Below, in pieces: positions 16,252 through 23,863 of a stretch of DNA of 64,000 nt (the first letter of the stretch is position 1; every line of letters starts with the position of its first letter). Below the pieces are notes generated by a model that saw only the letters and a program-made list of their open reading frames with translations, ran no database searches and was not told the origin of the DNA. The stretch lies in assembly GCA_963778845.1 (NCBI GenBank), contig CAVZVW010000009.1, positions 372,001 through 436,000 on the forward strand, given 5' to 3'. The DNA is from CAVZVW01 sp963778845 (GTDB lineage: Bacteria; Actinomycetota; Actinomycetes; Actinomycetales; Kineosporiaceae). Position numbers and translations under genes: made by a program.

Positions 16252-18855
16252 GTGGCCGAGCCCAGCACATTGGCGGCACGCGCCGAGTCGTTGCTCCTGC
16301 GCGCGTCGCAGGACCCGCGAGCGGCGGCCGCGGAGGCCGCGACACTGGCGGTCCGGGCCCGCGCTGCCCACGACGGCGTCGCGGAGGTCCTCGCCACCCG
16401 GGCGCAGGCGTCCGCGCTGCGGCGCTGGGACATCGGGGCGGCCCTTGCCACTGCGGCCCGGGCCGTGGAGCTCGCGGAGGACATCGGCGACTCTGGGTTG
16501 GCCGACCGCGCCCGGGTCACCCTCGGCGCAGTCCTTGTCAACGCCGGCCGGCTGCAGGAGGCCGAGGCCCTCCTCGAACACGTCCGGTCCTCGGGCGGCC
16601 CGCGGGCCCGCGGTGAAGCCCTGTGCAACCTCGGTGCGCTCGCGCTGACGCGCGGCGAACCGGACCGAGCGCTGCGCCTGCTCACCCTCGCCCTGTCGAA
16701 GCTGCCCGAGCGCGACCTGTGGCGGGCGTTGGCGCTGGTCAACCGGGGGTTGGTCGCAGCGATGTCCGGGCGGCTGGAGGGCGCCATGCGCGACCTGCAG
16801 GAAGGAGGGCGGCTGCACAGCGACCTGGGCAGCACCTACGCAGCCGCCGAAGCCTCCTTCAACCTCGTCTGGGTCCTGGACCTGCGCGGCGAGTACGCAG
16901 CGGCCCTGCGGCTGCTGGGTCAGATCGAGCCTGTGCTGTCCACCCGGGCGGACTCGCACGGAGACGTCCGGCTGGCGCGGACGAACCTGCTGCTCGCCGT
17001 CGGGCTGGCCGGGCCGGCGGCGGCTGAGGCATCGGCGGCGGCGGAGGTGCTCTCGCGGGCCGGCGGGGAGGCCGACAGGGCGGAGGCGCTGTCCCTGCTC
17101 GCCCAGGCGCACACGATGCTGGGCGACAGCGACGCCGCGGCGCGGGCCGGGGGGGAGGCAGAGCGGCTGTTCCTCGAGCAGGACCGCCCCAGGCTCGCCG
17201 ACCGGGTGCGGCTCCTGGCGCTGTCGGCCAAAGCGGGCGGCACCGAGGCCGGCCCGAGCGACGCCGCCCGGGCCAGGACGCTCGCGGCGCGGCTGTCCCG
17301 CGGTGGCCAAGTCGACGTTGCCCTGCAGGCTCGGCTGACCGCGGCCGCGCTGGCGATGCACTCCGGCCGCACCGGGGCCGCCCAGCGCGACCTCGACATG
17401 GCGGCCGGTAGCCGTACCTGGCCCAACCCCGGCATCCGATCGGCCTACTGGCGGGTCCAGGCCCTGATCCACACGGCGCGCGGCGACGACCGGGCCGCGC
17501 TCGCCGCAGCCCGCGCGGGGCTGGAGGTCCTGGAGGTCGCCCAAGCGACGATGGGCGCCACCGAGGCCAGGGTGAACGCGACGGCGACGGCCGAGGAGTT
17601 CGGCCGGATCGCGCTGCCCGCGGCGCGGGCGCGCGGGGCCGCCACCTTGTTCGAGTGGACCGAGCGGGTGCGGGCAGGGGCGTTGCGCTTCCGGCCCGTG
17701 CGGCCACCATCCGCCAGGGTGCTCGCCCGCGAGCAGGCCGATCTGCGCCGCGTCACCGCCCACATCCGAGACGCCGAGATCGCCGGCGCCGACGCCGGCC
17801 AGGCTCGCCGGCGGCAGGCCGAGCTCGAGCGCCTGATCCGCACCCGGTTGCTCACCGCCGAGGGCCGCGGCACCGCCGTCCGACGGGTCAGCGCCGCGGA
17901 GGTACGTGCCGCGCTCGGCGAGCGTGTGCTGATCTCCTACGCCGACATCGCGGGCACGCTCGTCGCCGTCCGGCTCGACAGCGAGCGTGCCCGCACCATC
18001 GAGATCGGCAACCGCGAGGCCCTCCGGCGCGAGGTGGAGCATCTGCGGTTCGGCCTGCTGCGGATGGCGCGCGGGCGGGCCCCGGCCGGTGCGCGCGCCT
18101 CGGTCGCGGCCGCCGTCCGGACCTTGGACGCCGCCCTGCTGGGCCGGGTGGACGTCACGGACCGGCCGCTCGTCGTCGTCCCCACCAAGGACCTCTTCGC
18201 GATGCCATGGGGGGTCCTGCCCGGCGGCCGCGGCCGCGCCGTGGTGGTCACGCCGTCGGCCTTGACGTGGGTCCGCTGTGGCCGGGGGCGGCGGGCCACC
18301 GGCCGTCAGGTGGTCGCGGCCGGGCCGCACCTGGCCAACGCCGCCGCGGAGGTGGGCGAGGTCGCCGCCGCCTGGCCCGGGGCGCGCACGTTCTGCGGGG
18401 AGGCCGCCACGGCCGCGGCCCTTCTCGACGCCGTCGCAGGGGCGGACATCTTCCACATCGCCTGCCACGGCGTGCTCCGCGCCGACAACCCGCTGTTCTC
18501 CTACCTCGAGGTCGCCGACGGCCCCCTGGCCGTGCACGACATCGAGGGATTGCGACGCGCCCCAGCGACCGTCGTCCTCTCCGCGTGCGACTCTGCCCTG
18601 GCTCAGCCGCGCCCTGGCGGGGAGTGGCTCGGCATGGCCTCGGCGCTGCTGAGCCTGGGGACCCGTTCGCTGATCGCCAGCGTGCTCCCGGTCCCCGACA
18701 CGCCGGCGACGGTGGCGCTGATGGCCGGCTTGCACGCTCGCCTGGCGGCAGGCGCCCCGCCGGCCGAGGCTCTGCGTGCCGCCGGCGCCGAGCTCGACCC
18801 CTCGGACGCCGCGGCGGCAGCAGCCCGGGCGGCGTTCGTCTGCATCGGCCGCTGA
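16252..18855 (+). CDS. TPR-CHAT domain protein (caspase-fold protease)
   Basis: An 867-residue cytosolic protein with no signal peptide or membrane helix. Residues 1 to about 490 are an Ala/Leu/Arg-rich helical array of TPR-like repeats (for instance ALCNLGALALTRGEPDRALRL and HTARGDDRAALAAARAGLEV). A linker and a beta-rich region follow, then the C-terminal CHAT domain. Its catalytic dyad is clear: H739 in HIACHG and C779 in LSACDSAL, with the family's GGEWLGMASALLSLGTRSLIAS and PVPDTPA after it. CHAT proteins are caspase-like peptidases that respond to binding at the TPR array and cleave partner proteins. The upstream neighbour encodes a secreted subtilase-like protein. GTG start; its ribosome site lies inside the hairpin above. 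Confidence 0.9.
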   Translation: MAEPSTLAARAESLLLRASQDPRAAAAEAATLAVRARAAHDGVAEVLATRAQASALRRWDIGAALATAARAVELAEDIGDSGLADRARVTLGAVLVNAGRLQEAEALLEHVRSSGGPRARGEALCNLGALALTRGEPDRALRLLTLALSKLPERDLWRALALVNRGLVAAMSGRLEGAMRDLQEGGRLHSDLGSTYAAAEASFNLVWVLDLRGEYAAALRLLGQIEPVLSTRADSHGDVRLARTNLLLAVGLAGPAAAEASAAAEVLSRAGGEADRAEALSLLAQAHTMLGDSDAAARAGGEAERLFLEQDRPRLADRVRLLALSAKAGGTEAGPSDAARARTLAARLSRGGQVDVALQARLTAAALAMHSGRTGAAQRDLDMAAGSRTWPNPGIRSAYWRVQALIHTARGDDRAALAAARAGLEVLEVAQATMGATEARVNATATAEEFGRIALPAARARGAATLFEWTERVRAGALRFRPVRPPSARVLAREQADLRRVTAHIRDAEIAGADAGQARRRQAELERLIRTRLLTAEGRGTAVRRVSAAEVRAALGERVLISYADIAGTLVAVRLDSERARTIEIGNREALRREVEHLRFGLLRMARGRAPAGARASVAAAVRTLDAALLGRVDVTDRPLVVVPTKDLFAMPWGVLPGGRGRAVVVTPSALTWVRCGRGRRATGRQVVAAGPHLANAAAEVGEVAAAWPGARTFCGEAATAAALLDAVAGADIFHIACHGVLRADNPLFSYLEVADGPLAVHDIEGLRRAPATVVLSACDSALAQPRPGGEWLGMASALLSLGTRSLIASVLPVPDTPATVALMAGLHARLAAGAPPAEALRAAGAELDPSDAAAAAARAAFVCIGR

Positions 18856-19333
18856 CCGCACCCGCCGGCCGGCGGCGGGGCGGCAGAACGGCTGCCCCAG
18901 CGGTAGAGCTGGCGGAACGGTCGCGTAGTGGCTGTGTGTATGCCTGGCCGCTGCGCCACGGCCGGGTCGGGCGTGAGCGTCACGGGTGGGACCTGCCACT
19001 CCACCGGGAACGGCGGCCGCGATGCCGGCTACCCTCGCCGCGCGGCAGTGACATCTCTCCCCGGCGCGGGGGCCAGCTTCACGTAGACGCGCGGCAGGAG
19101 GACCACCAGCGAGCGGTCGCCTCGGCCACGCGGTCGCCATTCGCGTCTGTGACCTGCACGGATTGAGCGGTGACGCCGCTGCCGAGGTCGTTCTCACAGA
19201 CGCCGTCCTGCGCACGGCGAACCCGAGCGGTCGGGCGGAGGTCTACGCCCAGCCAGGCTGAGACTTACCTACCAGACCGAGAGGGGCTGGTCGTGGCCGA
19301 AGGGTCCCCCGATTCGGCAGATGCTCATCTCGG
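18856..19333. other. Interval of about 480 bp between the CHAT gene and tRNA-Leu; only a possible gene remnant
   Basis: No gene with a start codon and homology was found. The minus strand has a stretch that reads like degraded protein (listed separately). The rest shows no recognisable promoter, terminator or RNA gene. Confidence 0.4.
19079..19264 (-). pseudogene. Possible gene remnant next to tRNA-Leu
   Basis: One minus-strand frame is open between stops and reads like real protein (SAWLGVDLRPTARVRRAQDG, then VCENDLGSGVTAQSVQVTD and ANGDRVAEATA) but has no ATG, GTG or TTG start. Near its end a neighbouring frame takes over protein-like character (SLVVLLPRVYVKLAPAPGRD). This looks like a frame-shifted fragment of a lost gene. 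No family is recognised. The position beside a tRNA would fit a decayed integrated element, but nothing proves it. Confidence 0.25.
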
Positions 19334-19417
19334 TGTCCGAGGGGGGACTTGAACCCCCATGCCCCTAAGGGCACTAGCACCTCAAGCTAGCGCGTCTGCC
19401 AATTCCGCCACCCGGAC
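19334..19417 (-). tRNA. tRNA-Leu (anticodon GAG)
   Basis: The reverse strand folds as a class II tRNA of 84 nt. The acceptor pairs GTCCGGG with CTCGGAC, the discriminator is A73, the D arm holds GGCGGAATTGGCAGAC, the anticodon stem CTAGC/GCTAG frames the loop TTGAGGT with anticodon GAG, the variable arm is TGCCCTTAGGGGCA, and the T arm GGGGG-TTCAAGT-CCCCC follows. CCA is not encoded (next bases give CCG). It decodes CUC. Confidence 0.93.
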
Positions 19418-19552
19418 GAGCGGCCCGGCCTCGGCCGGAGCGCTGACGAGGTTAGCATGCGGCCGCGCCCTGCCCCATGTCTCGACTGGAGCCGGGCGGG
19501 CTACCGTGGCCGGGAGGCATGGGCTCGACGGTGGGGCCCGCGAGGGGAAGAC

Positions 19553-20875
19553 ATGACCGAGCAGGCTCACGACGTGACCCCGGCACCCGAGGACGAGGTC
19601 GCAGACATCTGTCGCGACCTGATACGCATCGACACCTCCAACTTCGGGGACGACTCGGGCCCTGGTGAGCGCAAGGCCGCCGAGCTGGTTGCAGCCCTGC
19701 TCGCCGAGGTCGGCCTCGACGCGGAGATCATCGAGTCCGCGCCCGGGCGCAGCAGCGTCGTCACGCGCATCGAGGGCACCGATGGGGGCAGGCCGGCGCT
19801 GCTGCTGCACGGGCACCTCGACGTCGTGCCGGCGAACGCCGACGACTGGCAGGTCGACCCCTTTGCCGGCGAGCTCCGAGACGGGTGCCTGTGGGGCCGG
19901 GGCGCCGTCGACATGAAAGACATGGACGCCATGATCCTCGCGACGGTCCGGGGGATGGTCAGGAGCGGACGGCGCCCGCCCCGCGACGTCGTCCTCGCGT
20001 TTCCGGCCGACGAGGAGGCGGGCGGCGACCAAGGCGCGCGTCATCTGGTCAGGGCGCGACCCGAGCTCTTCGAGGGGGTCAGCGAGGCGGTCAGCGAGGT
20101 AGGGGGGTTCTCGGTCGACATCTCCGGCCGCCGGGCGTACCTGCTGCAGACCGCGGAGAAGGGCCTCACGTGGCTGCGCCTCGTCGCTCACGGTCGCGCC
20201 GGGCACGGGTCACAGGTCAACGACGACAACGCCGTGACCCGGCTCTGCGAGGCCGTGGCCCGCATCGGGACGCATCCCTGGCCACTGCAGATCACACCCA
20301 CGGTGCGCCAGTTCCTCGAGGGGGTCGAGGAGCTGACGGGGGTGGGGTTGTCACCGGAGGACCCGGACGCTCTCGTCGCCGCCCTCGGGACCACCGCACG
20401 TTTCGTCGGCGCCACCCTTCGCAACACCGCTAACCCAACGCTGCTCACGGCCGGGTACAAGCACAACGTGATCCCCGGATCGGCGACAGCGCTGGTCGAC
20501 TGCCGGTTCCTCCCGGGGCAGGAGGAGCAGCTGGTGGCCACGGTCCGAGAGCTCGCGGGTCCGGGCGTCGACGTCGAGGTCGCCCAGCGCGGGGTATCCC
20601 TGGAGACCCCGTTCGCCGGGGAGCTCGTCGACACGATGATCGCCGCCCTGAGAGCCGAGGACGCCGGGGCCGCCGTGCTGCCCTACTGCCTGTCCGGGGG
20701 CACGGACAACAAGTCGTTCAGCGAGCTCGGCATCACCGGCTACGGGTTCGCCCCCCTCAGGCTGCCACCGGGGCTCGACTTCGCGGGCATGTTCCACGGT
20801 GTCGACGAGCGGGTGCCGCTGGAGTCCCTGCGGTTCGGCGTCCGCGTACTCGGTCGGTTCCTCGCCACCTGCTGA
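19553..20875 (+). CDS. M20/M25/M40-family metallopeptidase (acylase/dipeptidase-like)
   Basis: A 440-residue cytosolic di-zinc peptidase. Metal-site motifs in order: LLHGHLDVVP, GRGAVDMKDMDA, PADEEAGGDQGA, EVGGFSVDI and the closing FHGVDERVP. The dimerisation domain carries AHGRAGHGS, and the block NPTLLTAGYKHNVIPGSATAL is typical for the actinobacterial M20 peptidases. GAGGGGAAG precedes the chosen ATG by five bases. The family removes N-terminal or N-acyl groups from amino acids and small peptides; the specific substrate is unknown. Confidence 0.9.
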   Translation: MTEQAHDVTPAPEDEVADICRDLIRIDTSNFGDDSGPGERKAAELVAALLAEVGLDAEIIESAPGRSSVVTRIEGTDGGRPALLLHGHLDVVPANADDWQVDPFAGELRDGCLWGRGAVDMKDMDAMILATVRGMVRSGRRPPRDVVLAFPADEEAGGDQGARHLVRARPELFEGVSEAVSEVGGFSVDISGRRAYLLQTAEKGLTWLRLVAHGRAGHGSQVNDDNAVTRLCEAVARIGTHPWPLQITPTVRQFLEGVEELTGVGLSPEDPDALVAALGTTARFVGATLRNTANPTLLTAGYKHNVIPGSATALVDCRFLPGQEEQLVATVRELAGPGVDVEVAQRGVSLETPFAGELVDTMIAALRAEDAGAAVLPYCLSGGTDNKSFSELGITGYGFAPLRLPPGLDFAGMFHGVDERVPLESLRFGVRVLGRFLATC

Positions 20876-20907
20876 GCGGGGCCCACCGGCGCCCCTCACG
20901 CCGCAAG

Positions 20908-20943
20908 GCCGCTCGCCGCAGGGCCGCTCGCCGCAGGGCCGCT
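20908..20943. repeat. 15-bp tandem repeat (2.4 copies)
   Basis: GCCGCTCGCCGCAGG occurs twice with a partial third copy, right after the M20 gene and immediately before the palindromic 25-mers. Confidence 0.8.
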
Positions 20944-20950
20944 GACCCAC

Positions 20951-21037
20951 TTGGCACGGCGGCACACCGCGCCAAGACCCACTTGGCACGGCGGCACACC
21001 GCGCCAAATAGTCTGGCACCGTGTGCCGCCGTGCCAA
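20951..21037. repeat. Cluster A of the dispersed 25-bp palindromic element (2 direct copies, 1 inverted)
   Basis: Copies lie at 20951-20975 and 20983-21007, with an inverted copy at 21013-21037. Each begins TTGGCACGGCGG and ends CACACCGCGCCAA (or its reverse complement). The ends pair (TTGGC with GCCAA), and the two opposed copies can form a long cruciform. The cluster lies between the convergent M20 gene and a secreted-protein gene, where it would stop transcription from both sides. The same element recurs at 30.6 and 42.5 kb. Confidence 0.9.
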
Positions 21038-21112
21038 GTGGGGGTGGCGCCAAGTGGGGGTGACGCCAAGTGGGGGTGGCGCCAAGTGGGGGTGGCGCCA
21101 AGTGGGGGTGGG
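21033..21112. repeat. 16-bp tandem repeat, five copies
   Basis: GCCAAGTGGGGGTGGC is repeated five times without spacers, with one substitution (GGC to GAC) in the second copy. It grows out of the end of the inverted 25-bp palindrome, so it probably arose by slippage on the end of that element. Confidence 0.9.
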
Positions 21113-21143
21113 TGGGCCAGTGGGCCGGGGTCGGTTGGCGGCC

Positions 21144-21665
21144 CTACGAAGCCAGCCCTGAAGCCCCGATGAACACGGCCGCGTTGCCGCCCGGGTTGAG
21201 GAGCACGGCCGGTGCGAGGCATCGGCTCGGCACAGTGACCGTGGCCTCGATCTCGGCGTTGCCCGCGGGGGAGAAGGGCACGGCGGCCGTGGTCGCCACG
21301 ACCACACCGTTGCACACAAGGCTGGCAGCCAGCGTCGCGACCGGGTTGGTCCCGTTGAACGGCGCATCGGGGATGACGAGGCCGCGGACCTCGGCACGCA
21401 GCTCGCCCCTGCTCGTCACACGCACGGAGCTGGGCCTGTTCACCCAGGGCCGGCCGCCGGCGGTCGCGTTGGCGATCTTGGCGTCAGTCGGCTGGCTGCC
21501 GGCGAGACCGGCGCGCAGCAGAGTCGCGCCGTCGTCGCCGGTCGCCGGAGCGGCCGCGAAGGCGGCGACCGCCGTCGCGGCGGCTATCGCGAGAGCACAA
21601 GCAAGCAGCCGGTTCCGGGGGAGGGGGAGAGGGGCCTGGTGGGAACGAGGGACTTCGGTGGACAT
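21144..21665 (-). CDS. Secreted hypothetical protein
   Basis: A 173-residue exported protein of unknown function. The chosen ATG has GGAGG seven bases upstream. A signal peptide (RNRLLACALAIAAATAVAAFA ending AAAPATG) is followed by a beta-rich domain with two Cys (SLVCNGVVVATTAAVP and VTVPSRCLAPAVLL) that could form a disulfide. The end NPGGNAAVFIGASG is conserved-looking. It is divergent from the ECF sigma factor gene across a 190-bp region, so it may belong to that regulon; this is inference. Confidence 0.7.
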   Translation of the reverse strand: MSTEVPRSHQAPLPLPRNRLLACALAIAAATAVAAFAAAPATGDDGATLLRAGLAGSQPTDAKIANATAGGRPWVNRPSSVRVTSRGELRAEVRGLVIPDAPFNGTNPVATLAASLVCNGVVVATTAAVPFSPAGNAEIEATVTVPSRCLAPAVLLNPGGNAAVFIGASGLAS

Positions 21666-21852
21666 GGGGCGACCTCCAGTCAGAGCGGGTAGCCGGGATA
21701 CCGGCGAACCGGGCCCGGCGTTCACGCCGCGAGGCGACGGATGTGCGCACACGGTGACGCGGGCCCGGCAATGAACGGACCAGCCGCGAGATCCGTACTT
21801 CCCGGATGGGATGACACGATCACGCGACCAACCGGAGCAAAGGAGGACAGAC

Positions 21853-22407
21853 GTGCCGCGCAGGAGCGCTGCCGCCGGTCAGCCGCAGCCGGGCCCGGAC
21901 CTGTCTGCCGAGGCAGGCCTGCGCGAGGCGTGGCACGCGCACGCCGACGAGCTGTTCGGCTACGCCTGGCGCGCACTTCGCGAGCGCACCGCGGCGGAGG
22001 AGGCGGTGCAGGAGACGTTCTTGCGTGCCTGGCGTTCCGCCGACCGCTACGACGCCAGCCGACCGCTGCGGCCGTGGCTCTTCGCCATCTTGCGCAACGC
22101 CGTCGTCGACCAGGCGAGGCAGCGTTCGTCGCGCGCCACGAGCGTCGGGACCAGCCTGGGTGACCTGCCGGCGGACGCGTGGGCCGACCCCTTCGCGACG
22201 AGCGTCGACGGGTGGCTGATCGAGGAGGCGCTGCGCCGCATCCGCACCGACCACCGGGTCGTCCTCGTCGAGACCTATGTGCGCGGCCGCTCCTACGCCG
22301 ACGTCGCCCGCGAGCTCGACATCCCCGAGGGGACGGCGCGCAGCCGGGCGTTCTACGGCCTGCGGGCTCTGCGCCTGGCCCTGGAGGAGATGGGGTGGGA
22401 GGGATGA
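21853..22407 (+). CDS. ECF-type RNA polymerase sigma factor
   Basis: An extracytoplasmic-function sigma-70 factor of 184 residues. Region 2 holds LREAWHAHADELFGYAWRAL, AAEEAVQETFLRAWRSADRY and RPLRPWLFAILRNAVVDQAR. Region 4 is ALRRIRTDHRVVLVETYVRG with SYADVARELDIPEGTARSRA as the helix-turn-helix for the -35 element. The GTG at 21853 is preceded by GGAGG at a good distance; an ATG 14 codons upstream is also in frame but has no ribosome site. Its stop overlaps the next start (ATGA), so it is co-translated with the anti-sigma gene. Confidence 0.92.
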   Translation: MPRRSAAAGQPQPGPDLSAEAGLREAWHAHADELFGYAWRALRERTAAEEAVQETFLRAWRSADRYDASRPLRPWLFAILRNAVVDQARQRSSRATSVGTSLGDLPADAWADPFATSVDGWLIEEALRRIRTDHRVVLVETYVRGRSYADVARELDIPEGTARSRAFYGLRALRLALEEMGWEG

Positions 22408-23072
22408 GCCACGTGTGCGGTCTGGGTCCGGAGGAGCTCGGCCCCTTCCTCCTCGGTCACCTCGGCCCCGAAGAGTCGGCCCGGGTCCGCCTCCTTGCCC
22501 GTGGCTGCCCCGAGTGCAACGCGGACATCCGCATGCTCGGACCGGTGGTCGAGGCGCTGTCCCTTGCCCGCCCCCTCGCCGTCGACGGTCCCGAGGACGT
22601 GACAGCCGACCGCGCGACGGGCATGCCCGCCGGGGTGCTCGACCGCGTGCTGCGCGCCGTCGAGCGGGAGCGGCGCTCCTCGCGGCGGCGCTGGACCCTC
22701 GTCGCCGCTGCCGCTCTCGTCGTCAGCATCGTCGTCACCGGCGGCGCGGTGTTCGCGTTGCGCGCCCATGGGGAGCGGGTGCTGCTCGCCGGTCCGGGCA
22801 TCGGGCGCGGTACGGCCGTGCTCGTCGAGCAGGGCTACGGCACGTCGATCGCCCTGGACGTGTCGGGCCTGCAGCCCGGCGGCACCTACGGAGCGTGGCT
22901 GGCCCGACCGGACGGGCGCCGCTTGCCCGCCGGCTCGTTCCGCGCCGGGGTGGACGGACGGGCGAGCGTGCGGCTGAGCGTCGCCCTCCCCCTGCGAGAC
23001 GCCGCGGTCGCGGGCGTCACCCGGCTCGGTGGGGAGGACGTCATGACCGTCGACCTACCGGCGCGACACTGA
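22404..23072 (+). CDS. Membrane anti-sigma factor with altered zinc-binding motif
   Basis: A 222-residue single-span membrane protein encoded in ATGA overlap with the sigma gene, which marks it as the cognate anti-sigma factor. The N-terminal domain (EELGPFLLGHLGPEESARVR) is the zinc anti-sigma fold, but the H-x3-C-x2-C site reads L-x3-C-x2-C (LLARGCPEC), so one zinc ligand is replaced. A membrane helix follows at about 98-118 (TLVAAAALVVSIVVTGGAVF). The extracytoplasmic part is a small beta-rich domain (GYGTSIALDVSGLQPGGTYG), similar to the anti-sigma-K/RskA C-terminal domain. Confidence 0.85.
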   Translation: MSHVCGLGPEELGPFLLGHLGPEESARVRLLARGCPECNADIRMLGPVVEALSLARPLAVDGPEDVTADRATGMPAGVLDRVLRAVERERRSSRRRWTLVAAAALVVSIVVTGGAVFALRAHGERVLLAGPGIGRGTAVLVEQGYGTSIALDVSGLQPGGTYGAWLARPDGRRLPAGSFRAGVDGRASVRLSVALPLRDAAVAGVTRLGGEDVMTVDLPARH

Positions 23073-23098
23073 CGTGGGCTCGTCCCGCTCGGCTGATG

Positions 23099-23389
23099 TC
23101 ACGCTGTCCGCGACACTCGGATGATCCTGCGACGGAGCCAGACACGGCGGCCACCGCCGATGTACACGCGGACGCGAGCAAGCTCCCAGCGCCCGTACTC
23201 GGCCTGGTCGGTAAGCAGCCGCTGAGACTCCAGCTTGGAGAGGCCTCGGGGAAGTGAGAGAACCCGCCATTCGTAGACGCCGCCCCCGTCCGCCGGGCCC
23301 GGGTCGAGGCCCTGGGCGGGGCTGGTAGGTCCTTGGCGCAGTCCCGCCGCGCCGGTCGCCGGCGGGTCGTCGCGTCCCGAGGGGCTCAC
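23099..23389 (-). CDS. DUF5703-like small conserved protein
   Basis: The last 60 residues (YEWRVLSLPRGLSKLESQRL, then LTDQAEYGRWELARVRVYIG and RRVWLRRRIIRV) match a short actinobacterial family of basic proteins I recognise as DUF5703. Only GTG at 23389 gives a start in frame, making about 96 residues with a low-complexity N-terminal third, so the true start may differ or be damaged. It is divergent from the acidic-repeat protein gene. Function unknown. Confidence 0.6.
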   Translation of the reverse strand: MSPSGRDDPPATGAAGLRQGPTSPAQGLDPGPADGGGVYEWRVLSLPRGLSKLESQRLLTDQAEYGRWELARVRVYIGGGRRVWLRRRIIRVSRTA

Positions 23390-23425
23390 GACCCCATTCT
23401 TCCCATGAACCGCTACGGTCGTGCC

Positions 23426-23836
23426 ATGACGACCGACCCTCGAGCGGCTCTCGATCGCCTCGTGGCCGCGCTTGAGGTCCACCTCGACGCCGCCGGCCGC
23501 CGCCGTGGCGAGGCGGACCCGGCCGTCGTCTCGGCCTACCAGGCCCTCGCCGACGCGTTCGAGCTCTACGACGAGGCCCTCTACACGACCTACGACGAGG
23601 TGACGCCGTTCGTCCTCTACGACGACGAGGCGGACGACGACGAGGACGATGACGAGGCGGACGACGACGAGGACGATGACGAGGCGGACGACGACGAGGA
23701 CGATGACGAGGCGGACGACGACGAGGACGATGACGAGGCCGAGGACGACGGGCCCGAGGACGACGTGGCCGACGCGAGGGTCGACGTCCAACCGGATGCA
23801 GTGAACCCGGCGTCCGGCCACGGGCACGACGGGTAG
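23426..23836 (+). CDS. Conserved actinobacterial protein with acidic Asp/Glu repeat tail
   Basis: A 136-residue protein. The N-terminal half is an ordered helical domain (TTDPRAALDRLVAALEVHLD, then AAYQALADAFELYDEALYTT-like sequence and VTPFVLYDDE) like small proteins sometimes labelled primosomal in databases; I know no verified function. The second half is almost wholly Asp and Glu, encoded by four perfect 27-bp copies (DEADDDEDD each, 23624-23731), then a further acidic tail. Copy number is likely to vary between strains. ATG at 23405 is an alternative start. Confidence 0.7.
   Translation: MTTDPRAALDRLVAALEVHLDAAGRRRGEADPAVVSAYQALADAFELYDEALYTTYDEVTPFVLYDDEADDDEDDDEADDDEDDDEADDDEDDDEADDDEDDDEAEDDGPEDDVADARVDVQPDAVNPASGHGHDG
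23624..23731. repeat. 27-bp in-frame tandem repeat, four perfect copies
   Basis: The unit encodes DEADDDEDD and is repeated identically four times inside the acidic-tail gene. Identity at the DNA level, third positions included, points to recent expansion. Length multiples of 27 keep the frame. Confidence 0.95.
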
Positions 23837-23863
23837 CCGCGTTCGGGAGTCACCGGCCGGGTG

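Noticed and set aside
16156..19215. Minus-strand ORF of about 1019 codons opposite the CHAT gene
   Set aside because: Composition is Arg/Gly/Pro-rich with no domain; it mirrors the real CHAT gene.
20951..21112. CRISPR array
   Set aside because: The repeats are palindromic or adjacent without unique spacers, and no cas genes are near.
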